Part shown: positions 54,262 to 64,000 of the stretch, piece by piece | How the letters are laid out: each line of letters begins with the position of its first letter | Position numbering within the stretch: position 1 is the first letter of the stretch | Assembly: GCA_046348585.1 (NCBI GenBank) | Contig: JAXMDZ010000003.1 | Span: 124,001-188,000 of the forward strand | Origin: JADZAI01 sp046348585 | Lineage (GTDB): Bacteria > Pseudomonadota > Alphaproteobacteria > Micropepsales > Micropepsaceae | DNA length: 64,000 bases | Reading direction: 5' to 3' | Position numbers and translations under genes: made by a program | The notes under the pieces: model-generated | What the model saw: the letters and a program-made list of their open reading frames with translations, nothing else | What the model was told of the DNA's origin: nothing | The model's database searches: none

Positions 54262-55437
54262 ATGACCGCCGCACGCCCGCCCGGAAATCCGCTCTTCGCC
54301 AGCCTCGGCACCACGATCTTCACCGTCATGTCGGCGCTGGCGACGGAGCACAAGGCCGTCAATCTCGGCCAGGGCTTTCCGGACGAGGACGGGCCGCTTT
54401 CGGTCCGCGAGGCGGCGGCCAGGGCGCTGATCGACGGGCCGAACCAGTATCCGCCGATGATGGGCCTGCCGGTCCTGCGCCAGGCGCTCGCCCGCCACGC
54501 GCAGCGGCACTACGGCCTCGACTACGACTGGGAGCGCGAGATCGTCGTCACCTCCGGCGCGACCGAGGCGCTGACCGATTGCCTGATGGCGCTGCTCAGC
54601 CCCGGCGACGAGGCGATCCTGATCGACCCCGCCTATGACAGCTACCGGCCGATCATCGAAGCCATCGGCGCGCGAGCCGTCGGCGTGAAGCTGGACGAGG
54701 ACGGCTGGCGGCTGCCGCTCGACGCCATCGCCGCGGCGGTGACGGCGCACACGCGGCTGATCGTCGTCAACACGCCGCACAATCCGTCGGGCCGGGTCTT
54801 CGGACCGGCCGAGATGGAGGGCCTCGCCGCCATCGTGCGGGACAACGACCTGCTGCTGCTCTGCGACGAGGTCTATGAGCACCTGACCTTCGACGGCCTC
54901 ACCCATGTGCCGCCCTCGACCCTGCCGGGGATGCGCGCGCGCACGGTGCGGGTCGGTTCGGCGGGCAAGATCTTCTCGCTGACCGGCTGGAAGATCGGCT
55001 GGATCATGGGCCCGGCGGCGCTGATCGGGACCATCTCGAAGATCCACCAGTTCGTCACCTTCACGACCTCGCCCGCCCTTCAGATCGGCGTCGCGCACGG
55101 CCTCGATCACGAGCAGGACTGGTATCTGGCCCTGCCCCGCATCTTCCAGGCGCGGCGCGACGCGCTGGTGAAGGGGCTGACGGCGGCGGGGTTCCGCACC
55201 ATGCCCTGCGAGGGCACCTATTTCGTGACCGCCGATTTCGGTCCGCTCGGCGTCAACGAGGACGATGTCGCCTTCGCCAAGCGCCTGACCGTGCGGCACG
55301 GCGTGACCTCGATCCCCTTGTCGGTGTTCTACGGCGCGGACGCGCCGACGCGCTTCGTGCGCTTCGCCTTCTGCAAGAAGCAGGAGACGATCGACGCCGG
55401 TCTCGCGCGGCTCGCGGCGATGCGCGGCGGAACCTAG
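54262..55437 (+). CDS. PLP-dependent class I/II aminotransferase
   Basis: A 391-residue fold-type I aminotransferase of the kynurenine/methionine aminotransferase type. The PLP lysine lies in VGSAGKIFSLTGWKIGW, with NTPHNPSGRVF and the CDEVYEHLTF aspartate-tyrosine motif upstream. NLGQGFPDEDGP near residue 34 is typical of the group. It diverges from glnBA and may share the intergenic regulation. The natural amino acid is not decided by sequence. Its stop shares CTAG with the convergent small gene. Confidence 0.88.
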   Translation: MTAARPPGNPLFASLGTTIFTVMSALATEHKAVNLGQGFPDEDGPLSVREAAARALIDGPNQYPPMMGLPVLRQALARHAQRHYGLDYDWEREIVVTSGATEALTDCLMALLSPGDEAILIDPAYDSYRPIIEAIGARAVGVKLDEDGWRLPLDAIAAAVTAHTRLIVVNTPHNPSGRVFGPAEMEGLAAIVRDNDLLLLCDEVYEHLTFDGLTHVPPSTLPGMRARTVRVGSAGKIFSLTGWKIGWIMGPAALIGTISKIHQFVTFTTSPALQIGVAHGLDHEQDWYLALPRIFQARRDALVKGLTAAGFRTMPCEGTYFVTADFGPLGVNEDDVAFAKRLTVRHGVTSIPLSVFYGADAPTRFVRFAFCKKQETIDAGLARLAAMRGGT

Positions 55438-55748
55438 CGCATCGCGCCGATGAGCGCCTCGCAGCGGGTGCGCTCGTCGTCCGCGAACGTCATGGCCACG
55501 ACCCGCGCGCATCCGGCGTCATAGGACTCGTCCGCCGGATATCGGCACGAGCCCTCCGCCAGCCGCTCCCCAAGCCGGGAAATCGTCCGTTCCTCGTCCG
55601 TGCGCTGGCGCGGCAGGTCGGGCCAGCGCAGGCACATGGTCTGCATCGCGTAGTCGCGGCAGAGCTGCAACGCGGCGCAGTCCGTGCCGGCCGCCGATGC
55701 GGAACCGGCAAACGACAGGATGGCGGCCGTCAGGACCAGAGGCTTCAT
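55434..55748 (-). CDS. Small cysteine-rich secreted protein
   Basis: A 104-residue exported protein with signal peptide MKPLVLTAAILSFAGSASAA. The mature part has six cysteines (TDCAALQLC, TMCLRW, GSCRYP, AGCARV, TRCEAL), enough for three disulfides, and many basic residues. I do not recognise a family. The ATG at 55748 is preferred over a TTG four codons upstream. It follows the RhlE gene by 40 bases on the same strand and overlaps the aminotransferase stop by four bases. Confidence 0.7.
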   Translation of the reverse strand: MKPLVLTAAILSFAGSASAAGTDCAALQLCRDYAMQTMCLRWPDLPRQRTDEERTISRLGERLAEGSCRYPADESYDAGCARVVAMTFADDERTRCEALIGAMR

Positions 55749-55788
55749 TCCGCCAGCCAAGCGGGGCTTCGTGGCGGAACGAGGGCGA

Positions 55789-57525
55789 TCAGGCGGCTTC
55801 GGCCGCCTCGTCGGCGGCGGGCGCGGCTTCCGGTTCGGGGCGCGCCGGGGTCTCCCAGATGCGCGGCACCGCGATGGTCAGGAAGGCCGGCAGGTGATCG
55901 CCGAAGCCGACCACCGAAGGTCCGAGATCGTCCTTGGCGTAGCGGTCGCGGCGTTCGCGGCGCTTGTCGTCGCGCGACTGCGGACCGGCGGACCGCTCGT
56001 CGCGGCGCGGACGATCTTCGCGCGGGGCGCGTTCCTCGCGCGGCGCACGCTCTTCGCGGGGGGCACGTTCCTCGCGGGCGGCGCGTTCCTCACGGGGGGC
56101 GCGCTCTTCACGCGGCGCGCGCTCGGGGCGCGGCTCGCGCTTGGCGTTGCGGGCGCGTTCGTTGCGCGGGGCGCGGGCGGGCTTGTCCTCGGCCGCGACC
56201 GGCTCGGCGGGCGCGGCGCTCGCGGCGGCGGCCACCAGTTCGGGATCGGGACGGAAGGCCTCCATCGACACGCCTTCCTCGATGGGGCGCGGCGGCGGGG
56301 CGTGGTCGAACTTGCGCTTGCGGTCGCGCGAACGGCGCTCGGCGTCGCGGTCGCGGCGGCCGCCCTCGCGCTCGCCCTCGCGGGCCGGGCGGCGGGCTTC
56401 CTCAAGCCCTTCCATCGTGAAGCGGTCGATCGTCTTGCCGGTCAGCTTCTCGATGGCGTCGACGTATTTCGTGTCGTGCGGCGTCGCCAGCGTGATCGAA
56501 ACGCCGCTGCGCCCCGCGCGGCCGGTGCGGCCGATGCGGTGGACGTAGTCGTCGGAGTGGATCGGCACATCGAAATTGAAGACGTGGCTGACGCTCGGCA
56601 CGTCGAGGCCGCGCGCCGCGACATCGCTGGCGACGAGGATCTGGAGGCCGCCGGCGCGGAAGAGATCGAGCGTCGCGGTGCGGGTCGCCTGGTCGAGATC
56701 GCCGTGGATCGGGGCGGCGTCGAAGCCGTGCTTCTTCAGGCTCTTGCCGACGATATCCACGTCGCGCTTGCGGTTGCAGAAGACGATGGCGTTCTGCACC
56801 GGCTCGGAGCGGATGAGGCGGCGCAGCGCCTCGCGCTTGTCCTGCGCGTCGATGACGGTCAGGCGCTGCTCGATGGTGGAGGCCGTGGTCGCCGGGCGGG
56901 CGACTTCGATCCGCACCGGGTTGTGCAGGAACTGGTCGGCGAGACGGGTGATCTCCGGCGGCATGGTGGCCGAGAAGAACAACGTCTGGCGGGTGAAGGG
57001 CAGCAGCTTCACGATGCGCTCGATGTCGGGCACGAAGCCCATGTCGAGCATCCGGTCGGCCTCGTCGATGACGAGGATCTGGACCTGGCTGAGCATCAGC
57101 TTGGACCGCTCGAACTGGTCGAGCAGACGGCCGGGGGTGGCGATCAGAACGTCGACGCCGCGGTCGAGCTTCTTGTCCTGGTCGCCGAACGCCACGCCGC
57201 CGATGATCAGCGCCTGGGTCAGCTTGTGGTGCTTGCCGTATTTGACGAAGCTCTCGGAGACCTGCGCCGCGAGTTCGCGGGTCGGCTCAAGGATGAGCGA
57301 GCGCGGCATGCGCGCCTTGGCCCGGCCCGACGCCAGAATGTCGATCATCGGCAGGGTGAAACCGGCGGTCTTGCCGGTGCCCGTCTGGGCGAGACCCAGA
57401 ACGTCGCGGCCGCGCAGCACGTGCGGGATCGCCTGTTCCTGGATCGGTGTGGGGGTGGTGTAGCCTGTGTCTGCGACAGCCTTCAGCAATTCCTCGCTGA
57501 GGCCGAGATCGGCGAACGTCGTCAT
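55789..57525 (-). CDS. DEAD-box RNA helicase, RhlE-like
   Basis: A 578-residue RNA helicase, probably in ribosome assembly or RNA decay. The core (about residues 1-375) has Walker A AQTGTGKTAGF, the DEAD box LVIDEADRMLDMGF, SAT in FFSATMPPE and HRIGRTGRAGRSG. The C-terminal 200 residues are low-complexity and basic, with repeats of REERAP (residues around 490-530) that probably bind RNA. The 245-base gap upstream contains a GGGGG/CCCCC hairpin (near 57667-57684) that could regulate it. RhlE rather than another DEAD protein is the best match. Confidence 0.9.
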   Translation of the reverse strand: MTTFADLGLSEELLKAVADTGYTTPTPIQEQAIPHVLRGRDVLGLAQTGTGKTAGFTLPMIDILASGRAKARMPRSLILEPTRELAAQVSESFVKYGKHHKLTQALIIGGVAFGDQDKKLDRGVDVLIATPGRLLDQFERSKLMLSQVQILVIDEADRMLDMGFVPDIERIVKLLPFTRQTLFFSATMPPEITRLADQFLHNPVRIEVARPATTASTIEQRLTVIDAQDKREALRRLIRSEPVQNAIVFCNRKRDVDIVGKSLKKHGFDAAPIHGDLDQATRTATLDLFRAGGLQILVASDVAARGLDVPSVSHVFNFDVPIHSDDYVHRIGRTGRAGRSGVSITLATPHDTKYVDAIEKLTGKTIDRFTMEGLEEARRPAREGEREGGRRDRDAERRSRDRKRKFDHAPPPRPIEEGVSMEAFRPDPELVAAAASAAPAEPVAAEDKPARAPRNERARNAKREPRPERAPREERAPREERAAREERAPREERAPREERAPREDRPRRDERSAGPQSRDDKRRERRDRYAKDDLGPSVVGFGDHLPAFLTIAVPRIWETPARPEPEAAPAADEAAEAA

Positions 57526-57770
57526 GTAACTCTTCGTGGATCGGCGTTAGGACCTGAGCGAGCGATGCCGATCCGGGCCTCCGCCAACTCCATACGCATC
57601 CGCCGGACTTCGCTTGGGTCGGGAGCCGGGAGCGGGTTCAGTCGCTCGGACCGGCGCAGCGCCTTGGGGGCCGTAGTCCCCCGCGACTCCGTCGTTACGT
57701 TGCGGCGCAATATGGGAATGGACGGCCGCAAGTCAAGGAAAACCGCCGCTACCGGCAGGTTCGTCCGCCC
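57526..57770. other. 245-base leader region of the RhlE-like gene
   Basis: Lies between the RhlE-like start and the stop of the leftward gene at 57771. It includes a hairpin with arms GGGGG/CCCCC (near 57667-57684). Nothing coding is seen; a long structured leader is common for DEAD-box helicase genes. Confidence 0.4.
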
Positions 57771-58478
57771 TTACCCGGCGGCGCAGGTGAGGCCGAGGCT
57801 CTCCAGCCGGCCGTCGAAACCCGAGCCGAGCAGCGCGTCGGCGGCCGTGCCGTCATGCGGGTTGGCGCTCGCGCCGCCGCACTGGACCTGCTGCACGAGC
57901 GGTCCGCGCGCGCCCAGCGGGGCGCCGACAGGGAGGGGGTCGCCGTCGCCCCCGCCGCAGACGATCTGCACGCCCGAAAGGCCGCCGCCCTCGGCCGCCT
58001 GGGCGGTGCGCAGGGCCGTCACCACCCTGCCCGCCGGACAGACGAGATCGCCGGGCTCGGGCCGGAAGCCCGCCGGCCGTTCGGCGGGGCGCGGGTCAGG
58101 ACGGCGCGGCACGCTGATGACCAGGGCCTTGCTGCCCTGAAAGCGCGCGATTCCGCGCGAACTGGCGTGGAGGATGTGGCCGTCGCCGCGGTCGTTCGCG
58201 GCCTCGGACGCCGTGCGGCCGCCCGGCGGCAGGGTCCAGACATGGGGCGCGCGTCCGGCCGGATCGGCGCAGATCGCCTCGGCCCCGACGATCCGCTCGT
58301 CGGCCCGGAGGCGGAGGCCCACCAGACGTTCGCCTTCCGGGCAGCGCATGATCCAGGCTTCGTCCAGAAGGCGGCCCTCCTCGCCCGGCCCGTCGCGCAG
58401 GTCCAGCGCCTCGCCGTCGGCGGCGAGCGCCGGCGCGCAGAGCGCGAACATCGCCAGGATCGTCAGGATCGCCCGCAC
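57771..58478 (-). CDS. Secreted protein with three cysteine-anchored repeats
   Basis: A 235-residue exported protein with signal peptide (ILTILAMFALCAPALAADG). The mature part shows a repeated theme: a cysteine, then G(x)R(L/V)(x)GLRL-type strands, then a second cysteine. Examples are MRCPEGERLVGLRLRAD with AICAD, LVCPAGRVVTALRTAQ with QIVCGGG, and LESLGLTCAAG. Such repeats occur in carbohydrate- or surface-binding proteins, but no lectin motif is conclusive. The GTG at 58478 follows GGAGG nine bases away and is the likeliest start. No known family recognised. Confidence 0.65.
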   Translation of the reverse strand: MRAILTILAMFALCAPALAADGEALDLRDGPGEEGRLLDEAWIMRCPEGERLVGLRLRADERIVGAEAICADPAGRAPHVWTLPPGGRTASEAANDRGDGHILHASSRGIARFQGSKALVISVPRRPDPRPAERPAGFRPEPGDLVCPAGRVVTALRTAQAAEGGGLSGVQIVCGGGDGDPLPVGAPLGARGPLVQQVQCGGASANPHDGTAADALLGSGFDGRLESLGLTCAAG

Positions 58479-58568
58479 CGACTCGTGCCTCCTCCACCGG
58501 CTTGGGCTAAGATCATGAACGCGGGGCGGCCGCGACACCACGTCCAAGTTTAACCTTAAGAGCGCGAC

Positions 58569-59198
58569 ATGACGGTTCTCGACCTCGACGCTTTCGAGCG
58601 CACCCCCGTAACGGACAAGCCCTTCCCCTATGTCGTGGTCCCGCATTTCGTGACGGGCGAGGCCTTCGAGCGGGCGCTCGCCGACTATCCCAAGATCGGC
58701 AAGCCCGGCTCGTTCCCGGTCTTCACCCAGAAGCCGGGGCCGGGTCTGCGGGCCGTGCTGGACGAGCTGGAGGGCGATGCCTTCCGCGAGGCGGTGGAGC
58801 GCAAGTTCGGCATCGACCTTTCCGGCAAGCCGACCATGACGACGCTGCGCAGCCGGGCGCGGGCCCGCGACGGGCAGATCCATCTCGACTCCAAGACCAA
58901 GGTCGTGACCGTGCTCGTCTATCTCAACCGGGCGAGCGACGCCTTCGAGAGCCATGCGGGATGCCTGCGCATCCTCAACGGGCCGGGCGATCTTCAAAAC
59001 TTCGCCGCCGAAGTGCCGCCGGTGAACGGCACGCTGCTGGTCTTCCCCTGCACGCCGAACGCCTGGCACGGCCACGAATCCTTCGAGGGCGAGCGGCAGG
59101 TGATCCAGCTCAACTGGGTGACGGGCGAGGACGTGGTGCGCCGCGAGCAGCGCCGCCACGCGGTCTCGGCCTTCTTCAAGAACCTCAATCCGTTCTGA
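58569..59198 (+). CDS. 2-oxoglutarate/Fe(II)-dependent oxygenase (first of pair)
   Basis: A 209-residue double-stranded beta-helix oxygenase. The facial triad reads HLD in DGQIHLDSKTK, and the distal histidine and 2OG-binding arginine are in WHGHESFEGERQVIQLNW. The VVTVLVYLN and GTLLVFPCTPNAWHG segments fit the family. It starts 90 bases from the divergent secreted-protein gene and ends 18 bases from a second, convergent 2OG oxygenase. The substrate is unknown. Similar proteins act on sugars, peptides or hydroxy-amino acids. Confidence 0.82.
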   Translation: MTVLDLDAFERTPVTDKPFPYVVVPHFVTGEAFERALADYPKIGKPGSFPVFTQKPGPGLRAVLDELEGDAFREAVERKFGIDLSGKPTMTTLRSRARARDGQIHLDSKTKVVTVLVYLNRASDAFESHAGCLRILNGPGDLQNFAAEVPPVNGTLLVFPCTPNAWHGHESFEGERQVIQLNWVTGEDVVRREQRRHAVSAFFKNLNPF

Positions 59199-59216
59199 AG
59201 ACCGCCGGGGCGGCGA

Positions 59217-59966
59217 TCAGCGCAGGCTTTCGATGTTGATCGTCACAGTCTTGCGCAACCCGCTTTCCGGGCCGGTCATCGGCTGGACCGAGTGCAGCGA
59301 ATTGTAGGTCTTGACGAACATCAGGCCCTGATTGGGCGTGAACGGGAAGGTCTTGACGACATCGACCGCCTCGAACGGAAGCTGGCGGTTGACCTGGTTG
59401 TAGCTGAGCGCCGGGTCCTTCGGTTTCAGCACGTCGGTGCCGCCGCCCCAGGCCGCGTCCCACTCGCCGGGGCGCACGAAGGAAAAGACCATCGTCACGA
59501 TTTTTCCGGGCGCGTCGGTGTGCGGCAGGATGTGGCCGCCATTGGCGCGCATGACCGAGAACTCCATGCGCGTGCTGAGCACCGGCCGGTTGACGAGGCG
59601 GCTGAGCGGCCCGCGCGTGCGCGCCGTGTGCCGGTGGCCGTAGCCCTTGAGGCCGAGGTCGATATTGCGGCTTTCGAGGAAGCCGAAGACCTCGTTCAGG
59701 AAGGCGCGGCTTTTCAGCGTCTCCACGAAGTCGCGCCAGGGCGGGCACTTGGCGAGGAACGCGTGGTAGTTCCTCGGGTTGTTGCGGAAGGCGAGCGAAT
59801 ATTTGTCGCCGAGGTCCGGCATGAACCTGAACAGCTCCAGCGGCGGGTAGCTGCCGGCGAGGTCGCGGTAGTCCGCCTCGCTGAGGATCTGCGGGATGTA
59901 GCAGATCGGATACGGCTCGTAGTCGAAGGCCGCGTTCTGCCAGTTGAAGGTGAAGACCCGCTTCAT
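59217..59966 (-). CDS. 2-oxoglutarate/Fe(II)-dependent oxygenase (second of pair)
   Basis: A 249-residue oxygenase-fold protein. The metal motif is HTD in ILPHTDAPGKIVTM, the distal His is in YNSLHSVQPMTGP, and the arginine follows in GLRKTVTINI. It is longer than its neighbour, with an N-terminal helical extension, and the two are only distantly alike. No signal peptide. It sits 18 bases past the parE stop on the minus strand, so it might be co-transcribed with parE. Substrate unknown. Confidence 0.82.
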   Translation of the reverse strand: MKRVFTFNWQNAAFDYEPYPICYIPQILSEADYRDLAGSYPPLELFRFMPDLGDKYSLAFRNNPRNYHAFLAKCPPWRDFVETLKSRAFLNEVFGFLESRNIDLGLKGYGHRHTARTRGPLSRLVNRPVLSTRMEFSVMRANGGHILPHTDAPGKIVTMVFSFVRPGEWDAAWGGGTDVLKPKDPALSYNQVNRQLPFEAVDVVKTFPFTPNQGLMFVKTYNSLHSVQPMTGPESGLRKTVTINIESLR

Positions 59967-59983
59967 GCGCCCGCCCCCCGTGG

Positions 59984-61954
<1,971 letters not shown>

Positions 61955-62106
61955 GAATGCGGACTGGGGGCTCTGAGGCGCGAATCGCTTTGGGCGAGAC
62001 TAGCCCAATCCGATTCCCGGACCGAAGCGCGAACAGGGCTATGAGCCCTTTGGCGGAACGGCCCCGATCCGCCTAATCTCGCGCATCGCCATCCCGGAGC
62101 CGCTCC

Positions 62107-63402
62107 ATGCCCGTCGCCCTGACCGATCCCCTTCCCCTGCCCTGCGGCGCCGTGCTGCCCAATCGCATCGCCAAGGCGGCGATGACCGAGGGCGTGGGCG
62201 ACGTCCTCAACCGGGCGACGGACCGGCACCGCGTGCTCTACGAGCGCTGGGCGAAATCGGGGCCGGGCCTCCAGATCACCGGCAATATCCAGATCGACCG
62301 CCGCTCGCTGGAGCGGGCCGGCAATGTGGCGATCGACGGGCCGCAGACGCCCGAAGCGATGGCGGCGCTCAAGACCTTCGCCACGGCGGCCAAGAGCGGC
62401 GGCGGCCATGCCTGGGTGCAGATCAACCACCCCGGCCGCCAGACGCCCAAGGCGGTCAACCCGAACCCGCCTGCCCCCTCCGCCATTTCGCTCTCGCTGC
62501 CCGGCGGCAATTTCGGACCGCCCCGGGCGATGACCGAGGCCGAGATTCTCGACTTCATCGGCCGCTTCGCCCACGCCGCCGCCGTTTCGCGCGAGGCCGG
62601 ATTTACCGGCGTTCAGATCCACGCGGCGCATGGCTATCTGCTGTCGCAGTTCCTCAGCCCCAAGGCGAATATCCGGTCCGACGCCTGGGGCGGCAGCCTG
62701 GAGAACCGCGCGCGGTTCCTGATGGAAGCCGTGCGGGCGACGCGCAAGGCGGTCGGCGCGGACTTCCCCGTCAGCGTCAAGCTCAACTCCGCCGACTTCC
62801 AGAAGGGCGGCTTCGCCTTCGAGGACAGTCTTCAGGTGGCGCGCTGGCTGACGCAGGAGAAGGTCGATCTCCTCGAAATCTCCGGCGGCACCTATGAGCA
62901 GCCGAAGATGGCGGGGCTCGAGGGCCTGCTGGAGCCGGTCTTCGAGAGCGGCGTGCGCGAGAGCACGAAGGCGCGCGAATCCTATTTCGCCCGCTACGCC
63001 GACGAGATGGTGAAGGCGGCGGGGATGCCGCTGATGGTGACGGGCGGCTTCCGGACCCGCGCCGGCATGGAGGCGGCGCTGAACGACGGTTCGACGCAGG
63101 CGATCGGCATCGGCCGTCCGATGTGCGGTGCGCCCGATTGCGTGCGCGCGCTGCTGGACGGCAAGGCGGACGAGTTGCCCTCGTTCGAGAAGTCGCTGGT
63201 CATGGGGCGCGGCTGGCTGTCGCTCAACTCGCCCTTCTCCATCGTCCGGCTGATCAACGGATTCGGGGCGCAGGGCTGGTATTATCAGCAGATCTTCCGC
63301 ATCGCCGACGGGCTGGACCCCGACCTCAAGCTCGGCGTCTTCAAGGCCTTCATGCGCTATCAGGCGTCGGAGAAGGCGGCGGCCAAGGCGCTGGTGCGCT
63401 GA
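62107..63402 (+). CDS. Old Yellow Enzyme family NADH:flavin oxidoreductase
   Basis: A 431-residue FMN enzyme that reduces activated double bonds. The barrel motifs are NRIAKAAMTEGVGD near the N-terminus, HAAHGYLLSQFLSPKANIRSD with the paired His-like residues, and LMVTGGFRTRAGMEAAL and IGIGRPMCGAP for the phosphate site. It is somewhat longer than classical OYE because of a C-terminal extension. The ATG at 62107 lacks a strong ribosome site. The natural substrate is unknown. Confidence 0.9.
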   Translation: MPVALTDPLPLPCGAVLPNRIAKAAMTEGVGDVLNRATDRHRVLYERWAKSGPGLQITGNIQIDRRSLERAGNVAIDGPQTPEAMAALKTFATAAKSGGGHAWVQINHPGRQTPKAVNPNPPAPSAISLSLPGGNFGPPRAMTEAEILDFIGRFAHAAAVSREAGFTGVQIHAAHGYLLSQFLSPKANIRSDAWGGSLENRARFLMEAVRATRKAVGADFPVSVKLNSADFQKGGFAFEDSLQVARWLTQEKVDLLEISGGTYEQPKMAGLEGLLEPVFESGVRESTKARESYFARYADEMVKAAGMPLMVTGGFRTRAGMEAALNDGSTQAIGIGRPMCGAPDCVRALLDGKADELPSFEKSLVMGRGWLSLNSPFSIVRLINGFGAQGWYYQQIFRIADGLDPDLKLGVFKAFMRYQASEKAAAKALVR

Positions 63403-63539
63403 GGTAAGGAAGCGATAACCCAAATCGCTGGCGGGTTAATACGACTTGCGGATTTGTCGGGGCCGAGCACAACCGCCCTTAATGGGATGCGGCTAGTGTA
63501 GCGAAGCCGGCAGGAAGCCGGCCGCTCACTTGGCTGCCC

Positions 63540-64000
63540 ATGACGTCGTCAGAAGACACTCCGCACGCGAACGCCCGCCGCATGACGCGCGAGCAGCTCG
63601 ACGTCACCGCCGCGGCCACGAGCCGGGGCGCCTATGCGGTGCCGTTCCTGGCCGCCGGTCTCGCCGCCGCCTTCTGCCTGCTGGACCAGCTCGGCCACAT
63701 TCCGGCAGATCGGGGCATTCTCTTCGCCGCGCTCGTGACGGTCTGGGCGATCCTCGCCGGGGTGCTTTCGGCTGTCTATCTGAAGCTGCGTCCGGTCATC
63801 GCCGACCACGAAACCTGGCACCGCGCCTTTCTGGCGCTCTATGTGCTGAACGGACTGGTCTGGGGCCTGGCGTCGTTCCTGCTCTGGGCGCCCGGCGTGC
63901 CGATCAACAATTTCACGCTGCTGACGCTCTGCATCCTGGTGATGGCGAACGCTGTCAACGAGCACGGCGAAAGCCGCCGCTTCATGGCCGCCGTGTCGAT
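63540..64000 (+). CDS. N-terminus of polytopic membrane protein, possibly a sensor (cut by window edge)
   Basis: The visible 153 residues have a short hydrophilic start, then about four transmembrane helices (YAVPFLAAGLAAAFCLLDQL, ILFAALVTVWAILAGVLSAV, LALYVLNGLVWGLASFLLW, TLLTLCILVMANAV). This resembles the membrane input region of sensor kinases or diguanylate cyclases, but the catalytic part is beyond the edge. The ATG at 63540 has no clear Shine-Dalgarno. A second in-frame ATG lies 14 codons in. No family can be assigned. Confidence 0.6.
   Translation, partial: MTSSEDTPHANARRMTREQLDVTAAATSRGAYAVPFLAAGLAAAFCLLDQLGHIPADRGILFAALVTVWAILAGVLSAVYLKLRPVIADHETWHRAFLALYVLNGLVWGLASFLLWAPGVPINNFTLLTLCILVMANAVNEHGESRRFMAAVS

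Noticed and set aside
55789..56260. Repetitive DNA in the RhlE tail as an insertion element
   Set aside because: The repeat is in frame, lies entirely within the coding region and has no terminal inverted repeats or target duplication.
63403..63539. tRNA or small RNA in the gap after the OYE gene
   Set aside because: The CCGGC/GCCGG inverted repeat is short and no cloverleaf or conserved tRNA motif was found.

Overview
The window is a GC-rich, densely coding stretch of an alphaproteobacterial chromosome. The class assignment rests on gene order (plsX-fabH with rpmF, DUF177, a CBP3-type cytochrome bc1 chaperone and bamE; yajC-secD with a DUF815 ATPase, LytM protein, pcm, surE, serS, tatCBA, scpBA, nagZ, SPOR protein, dgt, erpA, xth; glnB-glnA). 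It also rests on a LexA operator of the alphaproteobacterial direct-repeat type (GTTC-N7-GTTC) between ssb and uvrA. I cannot name the genus. The load of amidases, flavin monooxygenases, an Old Yellow Enzyme homologue, an EthD protein and a thiolase-like protein suggests a versatile heterotroph. No tRNA, rRNA, CRISPR array, transposase, integrase or phage gene was seen.

Layout. 1-4.5 kb: a leftward fatty-acid/phospholipid cluster (fabH cut by the window edge, plsX, rpmF, DUF177, bc1 chaperone), then bamE and coaD. 4.5-11 kb: gyrA, ssb and uvrA; ssb and uvrA diverge from a shared LexA-type operator. 11-15.1 kb: an accessory patch with two tandem paralogous amidases and an OsmC protein in one operon, then two small secreted paralogues built of short beta repeats, which I suspect belong to the 7(1) septoil-knot family. 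15.2-24.7 kb: trmFO, an NDUFAF6-like protein, a PuuD-like membrane protein, secD, yajC, DUF815 ATPase, LysM/LytM lipoprotein, pcm, surE, serS. 24.7-35.4 kb: tatCBA, an orphan ABC ATPase, scpBA, nagZ, a SPOR protein, a SIMPL protein, a four-unit tandem palindromic repeat array, dgt, erpA, a small secreted protein and xth. 35.5-42 kb: a DUF4139 protein, an EthD protein, a BVMO-type monooxygenase, ilvD and a methyltransferase-like protein. 42-50 kb: a leftward run of TTC38-like protein, NAD(P)HX repair enzyme, a third amidase, a histidine phosphatase, a thiolase-like protein without the usual cysteine, and an FAD oxidoreductase. 50-54 kb: recQ, glnA, glnB, with a sigma-54-like promoter before glnB. 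54-64 kb: an aminotransferase, a small cysteine-rich secreted protein, an RhlE-type helicase, a secreted repeat protein, two convergent 2OG-Fe(II) oxygenases, parE, an OYE-family enzyme, and the start of a polytopic membrane protein cut by the right edge.

Two deviations from the usual alphaproteobacterial gene order stand out. secF is missing after secD, where a PuuD-like membrane half sits. argS is missing between dgt and the SPOR gene, where a SIMPL gene and the repeat array sit. Three of eight convergent gene pairs share one CTAG tetranucleotide as both stop codons. The strongest candidates for something little described are the two short-repeat secreted proteins at 14.4-15.1 kb, the DUF4139 protein carrying a TonB-receptor-like VTGTR motif, and the paired 2OG oxygenases.
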